Source: Halobellus rarus (GTDB taxonomy: Archaea; Halobacteriota; Halobacteria; Halobacteriales; Haloferacaceae). From it: a DNA stretch of 64,000 nt. The stretch is from the NCBI RefSeq assembly GCF_024494595.1, contig NZ_JANHDI010000007.1, positions 124,001 to 188,000 on the forward strand. The letters run 5' to 3'. The notes under the pieces are model-generated. The model saw only the letters and a program-made list of their open reading frames with translations, did no database searches and was not told the origin of the DNA. The position numbers and the translations under genes were made by a program. Every line of letters begins with the position of its first letter. The stretch's first letter is position 1. Of this stretch, positions 9,062-16,086 are shown in pieces.

Positions 9062-9547
9062 TTACGCGACGATGATGTCGTCGTCTTCGGTCGCCGCCTC
9101 GTCGTCTCCCTCACTCTCGTCCGCCTTAGTCTCGTCGCCCTGCGAGTCGACCTCGCTGGGGAGCTGTTCGTCCGCGTCGGCGTCGATGAAGTCCGCGTCG
9201 TCCGCGCCCTGTGCGGACGTCTCGCGCCGCGACTCCGCCTGTGCCGGCGACTCGCTGAGGGGATCGTTCGGGTCGACTTCGGACGCCGCCTCCGGTTCGG
9301 TCGCCTCTGACCCTTCCGCTGCTTCGGGCTCGTCTGCCGTCTTCGACCCGGCCTCCGACGGGGATTCGGACGTCGGTTCCGGCGTGTCGTACCCGACCGG
9401 ACGGCTTCCGGCCGCGAGGTCGACCTCGACTTCCTCTTCGAGGAGGCGGACCCGCTCTTTCGTCTCCACGAGCTCTTCTGTCAGGCCGTTGACGGCGGCC
9501 TGTAGCTCCGCGACCTTCGACTCGAGTTCCTCCACGCGGTTGCTCAT
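9062..9547 (-). CDS. Small coiled-coil acidic protein in the SMC operon (DUF7518-like)
   Basis: A 161-residue protein that opens the smc-scpA operon. Seen: a short coiled coil at residues 1-45 (NRVEELESKVAELQAAVNGL and onward, heptads of Leu/Val), then a disordered tail very rich in Glu, Asp, Ser and Ala, ending in hydrophobic DDDIIVA. An upstream in-frame start (9592) exists, but a TATA-like box at 9571-9578 lies only 24 bases before the ATG at 9547, which favours the shorter form. Known: I recall it as a haloarchaeal family of unknown function. Inferred: its place in the operon suggests a role with SMC/ScpA, for example as a dimerising accessory, but no activity can be read from it. Confidence 0.75.
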   Translation of the reverse strand: MSNRVEELESKVAELQAAVNGLTEELVETKERVRLLEEEVEVDLAAGSRPVGYDTPEPTSESPSEAGSKTADEPEAAEGSEATEPEAASEVDPNDPLSESPAQAESRRETSAQGADDADFIDADADEQLPSEVDSQGDETKADESEGDDEAATEDDDIIVA

Positions 9548-9570
9548 AGGGTAGATACCGCGTCTCCGGT

Positions 9571-9578
9571 CACATAAA
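9571..9578 (-). promoter_or_regulatory. TATA-like box for the smc operon
   Basis: On the minus strand the sequence gtttatgt lies 24 bases before the ATG at 9547, a spacing typical of a nearly leaderless haloarchaeal promoter. It is the only AT-rich element in this part of the gap. Confidence 0.55.
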
Positions 9579-9694
9579 CGTACGTCAGACACCTACCCAC
9601 AAAGTGATAGTTGAGAAAAACGTCTGCGATGCGACGGGGGCCCAACAGTCGGGCACGTCGCGTCGACGGGCGTGGGGAAGGCGTCTCGACGTCC

Positions 9695-10555
9695 TCACCG
9701 AAGATGCCGGTCGAGGAACCCCTCGGTCCAACGCAGCGTGAACGCCCGCTGGGTCTCGTGGACGTCGCGGCCGGCGTCCGCGGCGACGACGCACTCGGCG
9801 GGCACGTCGTGTTCCTCCAGTAGGTCGTAGAACAGTTCGGAGGCCATCGCCGGGACGACGGCGTCCTCCTCGCCGTGGAGAAGTAAGGTCGGCGGTCGGG
9901 AACCCGTACCGCCCTCTGCTTCCCCATCGAGGTATGTCGACGGCGACGCCCGAGTCCAGGCGCCGGGAGCCGACTCCCGATCCCCGCCGAGGAACGCGAC
10001 GAGGTCCGCCGTCTCGGGCTGGTGTTCGAACACGTACGTTCCCGCCACGCCGACCACGGCCGAGAGCGCGTCGTTCGCGGCGGCGACGCCCCGGCCGACT
10101 GTCTCGGGGTCGGGCGAAAAGTACTCACTGTCGGCCGTCAGCGCCGCCAGGACAGCTAACTGTGCGCCGGCGCCGTGACCGAACGCACCGATTCGAGAGG
10201 GGTCGACGCCGATCTCGGCGCTCGCCGCTCGGATCCACCGGACCGCGGCCTTCAGATCGCGCACCGCCGCCGGGAACGGGGCGACGTCGCTGCCGCGATA
10301 GTCGGGAATAACGCAGACGAACCCCCGTTCCGCGAGGTCGAGCGCGTAGCGCGCCATCGAATCCCGCTCGACGCCCCGCCACCCGTTACCGGGTACGAGG
10401 GCGACGGCGGCGCGACGAGGGCCGCTTCCGGCCTCCCTGTCGACGCTCGTCGCCGGGCGATAGAGGTCGAGACGGAGGGGGCCACTCGCGGGCGTCGCGA
10501 ACTGCACCCCCCGGCGGACGTCGATCCCGGCGGCGTCGGCGAGCGCGTTGCTCAT
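9695..10555 (-). CDS. Alpha/beta-hydrolase fold protein lacking the nucleophile serine
   Basis: A 286-residue protein of the alpha/beta-hydrolase superfamily, closest in pattern to the BD-FAE/esterase group. Seen: ALVPGNGW at residues 52-59 where active esterases have HGGGW, a GHGAG nucleophile elbow at residues 126-130, a candidate acid Asp231 (HGEEDAVVP) and His266 (RDVHETQ). Position 128 should be Ser but is Gly (codon GGC, one base from AGC). Known: Ser in GxSxG is essential in this family. Inferred: either a non-enzymatic or binding protein, a decaying gene, or a sequencing error. The rest of the frame is intact and acidic like its neighbours. It lies 33 bases downstream of the MFS gene and is probably co-transcribed. 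Confidence 0.75.
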   Translation of the reverse strand: MSNALADAAGIDVRRGVQFATPASGPLRLDLYRPATSVDREAGSGPRRAAVALVPGNGWRGVERDSMARYALDLAERGFVCVIPDYRGSDVAPFPAAVRDLKAAVRWIRAASAEIGVDPSRIGAFGHGAGAQLAVLAALTADSEYFSPDPETVGRGVAAANDALSAVVGVAGTYVFEHQPETADLVAFLGGDRESAPGAWTRASPSTYLDGEAEGGTGSRPPTLLLHGEEDAVVPAMASELFYDLLEEHDVPAECVVAADAGRDVHETQRAFTLRWTEGFLDRHLR

Positions 10556-10588
10556 CGGACGTTGAGTCGACGAGGGCGATGGAATAGG

Positions 10589-11875
10589 TTACGATGCCAC
10601 TCGCGGAGCGAGGACGAACAGCCCAGCCGAGAGAACGCTGATCAGCGCCATCCCGAGGAAGACGGGGACGTATGTCCCGAACGCGTCGAACCAGAGGTTC
10701 GCGACGTACGGCCCGAGAGCGCCCGCGAAGGCACTCGAAATAGAGACGACGCCGAACAGCCCGTTCAGATTCCGCGCTCCGAAGAGCTCTGCCATCATCG
10801 GCGTCGTCAGTGCACCGAGCCCCGCGTAGCCGAACCCGAACAGCGCGGACGCGGCGAGCACGACTCCCGCGTCGTGGATCAGCGCGATCGGCAGCGTCAG
10901 CACCCCGATAGCGACCGCGTTGCCCGCCAGAACGAGTGTCGTCTCCAGCCGGTCGGCGAGATAGCCGGTGACGAACTTCCCGAGTGTGTTCGTCGCGCCG
11001 ATGACGCTGATGGCGAACACGCCGACCTGGGGGCTGATCCCCACCGACCGGGCAAACTCGACGAAGTTGACCGTCAGCGACAGGGGGACGAGATACACGC
11101 CGAGCATCGCCACGAAGAACGCGACGAAGGCCCAGGAGGCGACCGTCGATCGGATCCCGCGCAACTGCTCTCGGGTCGAGGGAGACGTGTAGCCCGCGTT
11201 GGACGTTCGGAACTCCGCAGACCTGTCGATATCCAACCGCTCGGGCCGTCCCGCGATCACGGCCGTCGCGGCGAGGAGTGCGACGCCCACCAGCGCCGCG
11301 AGCGCGGTGTACGCCAGCTCCCAGCCCAGCGACGCGATCAAGACGCGGGCGAACGGCGGCATCGCCATCATCCCGATGCCCGAACCGGCGGTCGCGATGC
11401 CCGTCGCGAGACCGCGTCGGCGCTCGAACCAGAGCACAGGCGTCACGTACGAAATGACCAGTACGATACCGAATCCGGCTCCAACGGCGAGCCCGTAGCA
11501 CACGAGTACGCCCAGGTAACTGGAGAAGACGCTCGTTCCGAACAGTCCGCCGACGATCAGCACGGACGCCAACGCGAACAGGCGTCGGACGTCGTATCGG
11601 TCGAGCGTGAACCCGAACACCGCTGCGCCGACGTACATCGTCACCGACTGGAGGGAGAAAATCAGCGAGGTGTTGGCGTGGGACATCCCGAACGCGTCGA
11701 CCAGATGACCGAAGAAGACGCTGAAGGTGTACAGGAGTCCGTAGATCAGCAGTCCGCCCAGAAAGCACGAAGCGACGACAAACCACCCGTAGTAGAGGTC
11801 CAGTCCGACCAATCGCCGCCGGACGTCGAGAGATTGCTCGAGTCGCGTCGGTCGGGGTCGCGGTTTCGAGTCCAC
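10589..11875 (-). CDS. MFS transporter, OFA/monocarboxylate type
   Basis: A 428-residue major facilitator superfamily carrier with 12 predicted membrane helices. Seen: a basic N-terminus, then YYGWFVVASCFLGGLLIYGL as helix 1, a DRYDVRRLFA loop between helices 2 and 3 (the MFS loop motif), ERRRGLATGIATAGSGIG before helix 5, and a second half beginning near residue 235. Known: this pattern resembles the oxalate:formate antiporter/monocarboxylate branch. Inferred: import or exchange of a small carboxylate; the substrate is unknown. An AT-rich box (minus strand ttttttacg, about 11905-11913) lies 30-40 bases before the ATG. The hydrolase-fold gene follows it on the same strand. Confidence 0.85.
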   Translation of the reverse strand: MDSKPRPRPTRLEQSLDVRRRLVGLDLYYGWFVVASCFLGGLLIYGLLYTFSVFFGHLVDAFGMSHANTSLIFSLQSVTMYVGAAVFGFTLDRYDVRRLFALASVLIVGGLFGTSVFSSYLGVLVCYGLAVGAGFGIVLVISYVTPVLWFERRRGLATGIATAGSGIGMMAMPPFARVLIASLGWELAYTALAALVGVALLAATAVIAGRPERLDIDRSAEFRTSNAGYTSPSTREQLRGIRSTVASWAFVAFFVAMLGVYLVPLSLTVNFVEFARSVGISPQVGVFAISVIGATNTLGKFVTGYLADRLETTLVLAGNAVAIGVLTLPIALIHDAGVVLAASALFGFGYAGLGALTTPMMAELFGARNLNGLFGVVSISSAFAGALGPYVANLWFDAFGTYVPVFLGMALISVLSAGLFVLAPRVAS

Positions 11876-11987
11876 AGTTCCTACGCGAGCGAAAACTCAA
11901 CTACGTAAAAAATCCCCGGTCCGCGCATCGACCGGGACCAACCGCCCGGGAACGCCGATCGCGTCGCCCGGGTCGTCGTCCCGTTAG

Positions 11988-11996
11988 CCTTTAGCC
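11988..11996 (+). promoter_or_regulatory. TATA-like box for gatB
   Basis: The sequence cctttagcc lies 24-32 bases before the gatB ATG at 12020, which fits a nearly leaderless transcript. The same gap (11876-12019) also holds the divergent MFS promoter. Confidence 0.5.
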
Positions 11997-12019
11997 GCGC
12001 TACGTCGAACCACGCGGTA

Positions 12020-13510
12020 ATGACCGCGCAAGCGCTCTCCCAGCGCGATCTCGCCACCGTCATCGGGCTGGAGGTCCACGTCCAACTCGAGACGGACACG
12101 AAGATCTTCTGTGGGTGTTCGACCGAACCGGCCGACGACGAGGAGCCGAACAGCCGGACCTGTCCGGTCTGTCTCGGCCTGCCGGGAGCACTCCCCGTCC
12201 TGAACGAGGGGGCCGTCGAGGCGGCCGTGAAAGTGGGGAAAGCGCTCGACGCCGACGTCGCAGAGCACACCCGGTTCCACCGGAAGAACTACTACTACCC
12301 CGACCTGCCGAAGAACTTCCAGATCACGCAGTACGACGCGCCGATCTGTGCCGACGGCTCGCTGGAGCTCTCCGTCGAGGGCGAACGCCGCGAGATCGAC
12401 ATCGAGCGCGCGCACCTCGAGGAGGACCCCGGGAGCCTCCAGCACGCCGGCGGCGGCATCGACACCGCCGACTACACGCTCGTCGACTACAACCGAGCCG
12501 GCACGCCGCTGATGGAGATCGTCACCGAACCGGACTTCAGAAGCCCCCAGGAGACCCGCGCGTTCCTCGCGAAACTCGAGGAGGTGCTGGAGTACCTCGG
12601 CGTCTTCGATTCCACCCGCGACGGCTCGCTCCGCGTCGACGCCAACATCTCGCTCGTCCCGGCCGACGAGGTCGGCGAGGACGGCTCGATCGGTCTCGAC
12701 GCGCTCGAAGCGGCCAACCGGACGGAAGTGAAGAACATCTCCAGTCACAAGGGCGCAGAGCAGGCGCTGGCGTACGAGGTGACGCGGCAGAAGAACGCCG
12801 TCCAGCGGGGTCGCGCGGTCGAACAGGAGACGCGCCACTGGGACGAGTCGCGGGGGATCACCGTCTCGATGCGCTCGAAGGAGGAGGAGAAGGACTATCG
12901 CTACTTCCGCGAGGCGGATCTGCCGCCGCTGGAGGTCGCCGACTGGAAGGAGCGCATCGCCATTCCGGAACTCCCCGATGCCCGACGGGAGCGCTTCCGC
13001 GAGGAGTACGGCCTCGACGCCGAGTCGGCGTCGAAGCTCACCTCGACGAAGGAGGTCGCGGACTTCTTCGAGGACGTCGCCGAGGCGTTCGACCCCGATC
13101 TGGCGGCGACCTGGGTCGCGGACAACCTGCTCGGCGAACTCAACTACCGCGATATGGCCGTCACGGACGTCGACGACCGCCTCGACGAGTTCACGCGCCT
13201 GATCGAACTCGTCGCGGAAGGCGAAATCACCACGAAGAACGCCGAGGAGGTCGTTCTCAGGCAGATGCTCGACGAGGGCGACGATCCCGACTCGATCATC
13301 GAGGCGGCGGGCCTCGGCACGGCCGACGACGACGAGGTCGCCGTCGCCGTCGAGGAGGCCATCGGGGAGAATCCCGACGCCGTCGAGGACTACCACGCCG
13401 GCGAGGGCGGCGCGATCAACTTCCTGGTCGGACAGGTGATGCAGAAGACCGGGGGCAGCGCCGACCCCGGCGACGTGAACGGGATGCTCCGCGAGCGACT
13501 CGACGAGTAG
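12020..13510 (+). CDS. gatB: Aspartyl/glutamyl-tRNA(Asn/Gln) amidotransferase subunit B
   Basis: A 496-residue GatB. It is the kinase/transamidase subunit of GatCAB, which converts misacylated Glu-tRNA-Gln or Asp-tRNA-Asn to the amide in the cytoplasm. Seen: VIGLEVHVQLETDTKIFCGC at residues 14-33 with a second Cys pair CPVC near residue 53 (zinc site), KNYYYPDLPKNFQITQYD near residue 95, the GTPLMEIVTEPD motif near residue 165, and VDANISLVP. A C-terminal YqeY-like helical domain that contacts tRNA follows (about residues 350-496). gatA and gatC are not adjacent. It stands alone with its own promoter. Confidence 0.96.
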   Translation: MTAQALSQRDLATVIGLEVHVQLETDTKIFCGCSTEPADDEEPNSRTCPVCLGLPGALPVLNEGAVEAAVKVGKALDADVAEHTRFHRKNYYYPDLPKNFQITQYDAPICADGSLELSVEGERREIDIERAHLEEDPGSLQHAGGGIDTADYTLVDYNRAGTPLMEIVTEPDFRSPQETRAFLAKLEEVLEYLGVFDSTRDGSLRVDANISLVPADEVGEDGSIGLDALEAANRTEVKNISSHKGAEQALAYEVTRQKNAVQRGRAVEQETRHWDESRGITVSMRSKEEEKDYRYFREADLPPLEVADWKERIAIPELPDARRERFREEYGLDAESASKLTSTKEVADFFEDVAEAFDPDLAATWVADNLLGELNYRDMAVTDVDDRLDEFTRLIELVAEGEITTKNAEEVVLRQMLDEGDDPDSIIEAAGLGTADDDEVAVAVEEAIGENPDAVEDYHAGEGGAINFLVGQVMQKTGGSADPGDVNGMLRERLDE

Positions 13511-13591
13511 GCGGCGACCGCGAGCGGCGCTGCGGCGGCACCGGCGCTTCCAACCCCCTTCTGTCGGTTACCATAATTTTGGAATTACTGC

Positions 13592-13604
13592 ACAATACTA
13601 ATAG
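13592..13604 (+). promoter_or_regulatory. Promoter of the TusA/SQR/DUF1641 operon
   Basis: An AT-rich block (acaatactaatag) lies about 29-41 bases before the ATG at 13633, inside a wider AT-rich stretch from 13571. The remaining part of the gap after gatB contains no other feature. Confidence 0.55.
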
Positions 13605-13632
13605 GGAGGAGATCGGATATTCAGACACAGCT

Positions 13633-13875
13633 ATGAGCGAATCACAGATCGAAGCGGACGAGACCGTCGATGCCCGCGGCGCGGCCTGCCCCGGACCGCT
13701 GATGGACCTCATCGGTAAGATCCGCGACGTCGACGCCGGCACCGTGGTGCTGCTTCTGAGCGACAACGAGCAGTCGCGCACGGACGTCCCGGAGTGGGCC
13801 GAGGAGGCCGGCAACGAACTGCTGGCGGTCGAAGAGCGCGAGGACCACTACGAGTTCTACGTGGAGAAATCATGA
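13633..13875 (+). CDS. TusA-like sulfur carrier protein
   Basis: An 80-residue protein of the TusA/SirA fold (beta-alpha-beta). Seen: ARGAACPGPLMDL at residues 16-28 with the single conserved Cys in the CPxP motif, which carries the persulfide, followed by the helix and strand of the fold (GTVVLLLSDNEQSRTDVPEW). The ATG at 13633 follows a clear promoter, and the extended frame upstream overlaps gatB and is not used. Its stop overlaps the next start as ATGA. Known: TusA proteins pass sulfane sulfur between cysteine desulfurases, rhodaneses and acceptors. Inferred: here it probably receives or delivers sulfur for the adjacent flavoprotein, since the two are translationally coupled. Confidence 0.9.
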   Translation: MSESQIEADETVDARGAACPGPLMDLIGKIRDVDAGTVVLLLSDNEQSRTDVPEWAEEAGNELLAVEEREDHYEFYVEKS

Positions 13876-15017
13876 CCGAGGACATCGTCATCGTCGGCGG
13901 CGGCACGGGCGGGACGGTGCTCGCGAACGACCTGGCCGACAGGCTCGAACCGGAACTGGACGCCGGGGACGTCCGGATCACGCTCGTCAACGACGACCCG
14001 GACCACGTCTACAAGCCCGTCTGGCTGTACGTCCCGTTCGGCCAGCGCGAGCCCGAGGACGGCCGGCGTCGGCTCCAGAGCCTCGTCGACGACGCCGTCG
14101 ACGTGCGGATCGACCGCGTCACCGACATCGACACCGACGCCCAGCAACTCCGGTACCACGAGGCCGACGAACCGATCGACTACGACTACCTCGTGCTCGC
14201 GACGGGGTCGACGCTCGCGCCCGAAGAGATACCGGGACTTGCGGAGGCGGGGCACGACTACTACAGCGAGGAGGGATCGGAGGCCCTCCGCGAGGAACTC
14301 CTCTCGTTCACCGAGGGCGACCTCGTGTTGAGCGTCGTCGGGACGCCGCACATGTGCCCGGCGGCCCCGCTCGAATTCGTCTTTATGGCCGACGACTGGT
14401 TCCGCGAGCGCGGCCTCCGCGAGGACGTGGACATCACCTACACCTACCCGATTCAGCGCGTCCACGGCAACCCCCACATCGCCGAGTGGGCCCGGCCGAT
14501 TATGGAGGAGCGCGACATCGAGATCGAGACGTTCTTCAACGCCGAATCGGTCGATCCCGCCTCGGAGACGATCACGTCGATGGAGGGGACCGACCTCGAC
14601 TACGACCTCCTCGTGACGATCCCGCCGCACCGCGGCATCGACCTGATCGCGGAGGCCGGCCTCGGCGACAAGGGATGGGTCGAGGTCGACAAACACACCC
14701 TGGAGGCCGAGGCCGCCGAGAACGTCTACGCGCTCGGCGACACGGCGGACACCGGCGTCCCGAACGCCGGCAGCGTCGCCCACTACCAGGCCGGCGTCGT
14801 CGGACAGCGCCTCGCGAGCGAGATCCGCGGCCGCCCCGCGACGGCGACGTACGACGGGAAGACGCTCTGCTTCATCGAGACCGGGATGGACGCGGCATCG
14901 TTCGTCGAGTTCGACTACGAGAACCCGCCGTCGCCGGCGCCGCCGTCCCAGAAGCTCCACTGGTCGAAACTGGCGTACAACGAGTCCTACTGGCTCACCG
15001 CACGGGGGTTGCTCTGA
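13872..15017 (+). CDS. FAD-dependent oxidoreductase, sulfide:quinone reductase-like
   Basis: A 381-residue two-dinucleotide-binding-domain flavoprotein. Seen: FAD motif IVIVGGGTGGTVLAND at residues 5-20, LVLATGSTLAP near residue 112, a cysteine in PHMCPAAPLEF near residue 160 at the position of a redox Cys in SQR enzymes, VYALGDTADTGVPNAGS near residue 290, and a late Cys in TLCFIETG. A hydrophobic/aromatic C-terminus (KLAYNESYWLTARGLL) could sit on the membrane. Known: SQR enzymes oxidise sulfide to sulfane sulfur and reduce quinone. Inferred: a membrane-peripheral sulfide- or persulfide-oxidising enzyme working with the TusA-like protein. One of the three canonical SQR cysteines appears missing, so the reaction is uncertain. 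Confidence 0.88.
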   Translation: MTEDIVIVGGGTGGTVLANDLADRLEPELDAGDVRITLVNDDPDHVYKPVWLYVPFGQREPEDGRRRLQSLVDDAVDVRIDRVTDIDTDAQQLRYHEADEPIDYDYLVLATGSTLAPEEIPGLAEAGHDYYSEEGSEALREELLSFTEGDLVLSVVGTPHMCPAAPLEFVFMADDWFRERGLREDVDITYTYPIQRVHGNPHIAEWARPIMEERDIEIETFFNAESVDPASETITSMEGTDLDYDLLVTIPPHRGIDLIAEAGLGDKGWVEVDKHTLEAEAAENVYALGDTADTGVPNAGSVAHYQAGVVGQRLASEIRGRPATATYDGKTLCFIETGMDAASFVEFDYENPPSPAPPSQKLHWSKLAYNESYWLTARGLL

Positions 15018-15019
15018 CG

Positions 15020-15763
15020 ATGTCCGAGGAAGAGCACGCCGACGAGTCGCCGGCGGGAGACGAGACCGGGCACGACCGGTCCGACGGGGCTGACGATGGA
15101 GACCCCCCGGCCGACGGCGGCGACGCCCCAGTCGACGGCGGCGACGGCCCGACCGAACTCGCCGGCGACGACCTCGAAGCGGCCATCGCCGAGAACCCCG
15201 AGGCCGTCGCGTCGTTCGTCCGCCGCCTCGACGCGGTCAACGAACTCCTCGACGTTCTCGCGCTCGGCGAGAGCGCGCTGGACGACGAGATGGTCCGCTC
15301 GCTCGCCGGGACGGGGTCGACGCTCGTGGAGTCCGCAGACGGACTCGCCACCGAGGAGACCGTCGAACTGGCCGCGGCGGTCGGCGACAACGGCGAGGAA
15401 CTCCAGGGAGCGCTCGAATCCCTGCTCGTCCTCCAGCGGACGGGGACGCTCAAAGAACTGGTCGAGGTCGCCGACGTCCTCTCGCTGCTCACGAGCGCGC
15501 TGGACGACGAGATGGTCCGCTCGCTCGCGGGCACGGGATCGGCGCTCGGCGAGGTCGCCCAGACCGCCGGCGACGACGACGTCCGCGACGGGCTCGAAAC
15601 GCTGCTCTCGGGCGTCGGCGAGGCGGCGAACGAGGAGCCCGAGCGCGTCGGCGCGGTCGGACTGCTCAAGCGGTCGCGGGATCCCGACGTCCAGTACGGG
15701 CTCGGGTTCCTGCTCGCGCTGGCGGGCGCGATCGGACAGTCCAGCGCGGACGATCGCTCCTGA
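15020..15763 (+). CDS. DUF1641 protein with an internal duplication
   Basis: A 247-residue protein, third in the sulfur operon and starting 2 bases after the flavoprotein stop. Seen: an acidic disordered head (residues 1-50), then two helical repeats. The stretch SALDDEMVRSLAGTGS occurs twice, 74 residues apart (about residues 85-100 and 159-174), and a basic ending follows. Known: DUF1641 proteins often neighbour SQR-like flavoproteins and formate dehydrogenases, with no established activity. Inferred: a scaffold or redox partner of the flavoprotein; it has no transmembrane helix beyond a weak hydrophobic segment near the end (LGFLLALAGAIG). Confidence 0.8.
   Translation: MSEEEHADESPAGDETGHDRSDGADDGDPPADGGDAPVDGGDGPTELAGDDLEAAIAENPEAVASFVRRLDAVNELLDVLALGESALDDEMVRSLAGTGSTLVESADGLATEETVELAAAVGDNGEELQGALESLLVLQRTGTLKELVEVADVLSLLTSALDDEMVRSLAGTGSALGEVAQTAGDDDVRDGLETLLSGVGEAANEEPERVGAVGLLKRSRDPDVQYGLGFLLALAGAIGQSSADDRS
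15271..15528 (+). repeat. Two identical 36-base direct repeats inside the DUF1641 gene
   Basis: The copies lie at 15271-15306 and 15493-15528, 222 bases apart, and are identical at every base, including third codon positions. They lie in the same reading frame and encode the repeated protein segment. The flanking codons have already diverged. Confidence 0.9.
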
Positions 15764-15769
15764 CCGCCG

Positions 15770-15922
15770 TCATCCGTAGACCGCCGCTTCGAGATCGAAT
15801 TTCGTCTCACATTCGCCGCAGTATTTCTCGATGTCGCCCGCTATCACGTCCAAGTCGTTCGAGTAGCAGTAGATGTCCGTGTTCCCGCAGTTCGGACACT
15901 CTTCGAGTTCTGGCACCACCAT
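15770..15922 (-). CDS. Small zinc-ribbon protein
   Basis: A 50-residue protein. Seen: CPNCGNTD at residues 9-16 and CGEC near residue 36 form a four-cysteine zinc ribbon; the surrounding residues are acidic. A longer frame upstream is open, but the ATG at 15922 has a TATA-like box 26-36 bases before it, and the upstream extension is basic and unlike the family. Known: haloarchaeal genomes hold many such 'HVO_ zinc finger' micro-proteins, some linked to motility or biofilm traits. No specific function can be read here. It converges with the DUF1641 gene, its stop lying 6 bases away. Confidence 0.8.
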   Translation of the reverse strand: MVVPELEECPNCGNTDIYCYSNDLDVIAGDIEKYCGECETKFDLEAAVYG

Positions 15923-15947
15923 TCGGACCGACACAGACGGTGGTCCG

Positions 15948-15958
15948 CTATTAGTAAT
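15948..15958 (-). promoter_or_regulatory. TATA-like box for the zinc-ribbon gene
   Basis: On the minus strand an attactaatag block centres about 30 bases before the ATG at 15922, in an otherwise GC-rich gap. Confidence 0.55.
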
Positions 15959-16053
15959 TACGCTCGTCCCGATTGAACGCGTCCCCATCGTAGCATACGA
16001 GTTCCGCGCGCACGGGCGCGCTGTCCATCGATTTGTCGGGATCCAGCGCGAAA

Positions 16054-16061
16054 GGTTTAGG
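16054..16061 (+). promoter_or_regulatory. TATA-like box for topA
   Basis: The sequence ggtttagg lies 25-32 bases before the ATG at 16087, which supports this start over the upstream in-frame codon at 16033. Confidence 0.5.
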
Positions 16062-16086
16062 CCCGCCCCCGGCGTATCGCCGCCCA

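Noticed and set aside
6627-9554. A 975-codon open frame on the plus strand opposite smc
   Set aside because: It is the antisense shadow of a GC-rich coiled-coil gene. Its composition (Leu/Val/Asp/Arg runs) mirrors the smc codons, and smc itself has all SMC motifs.
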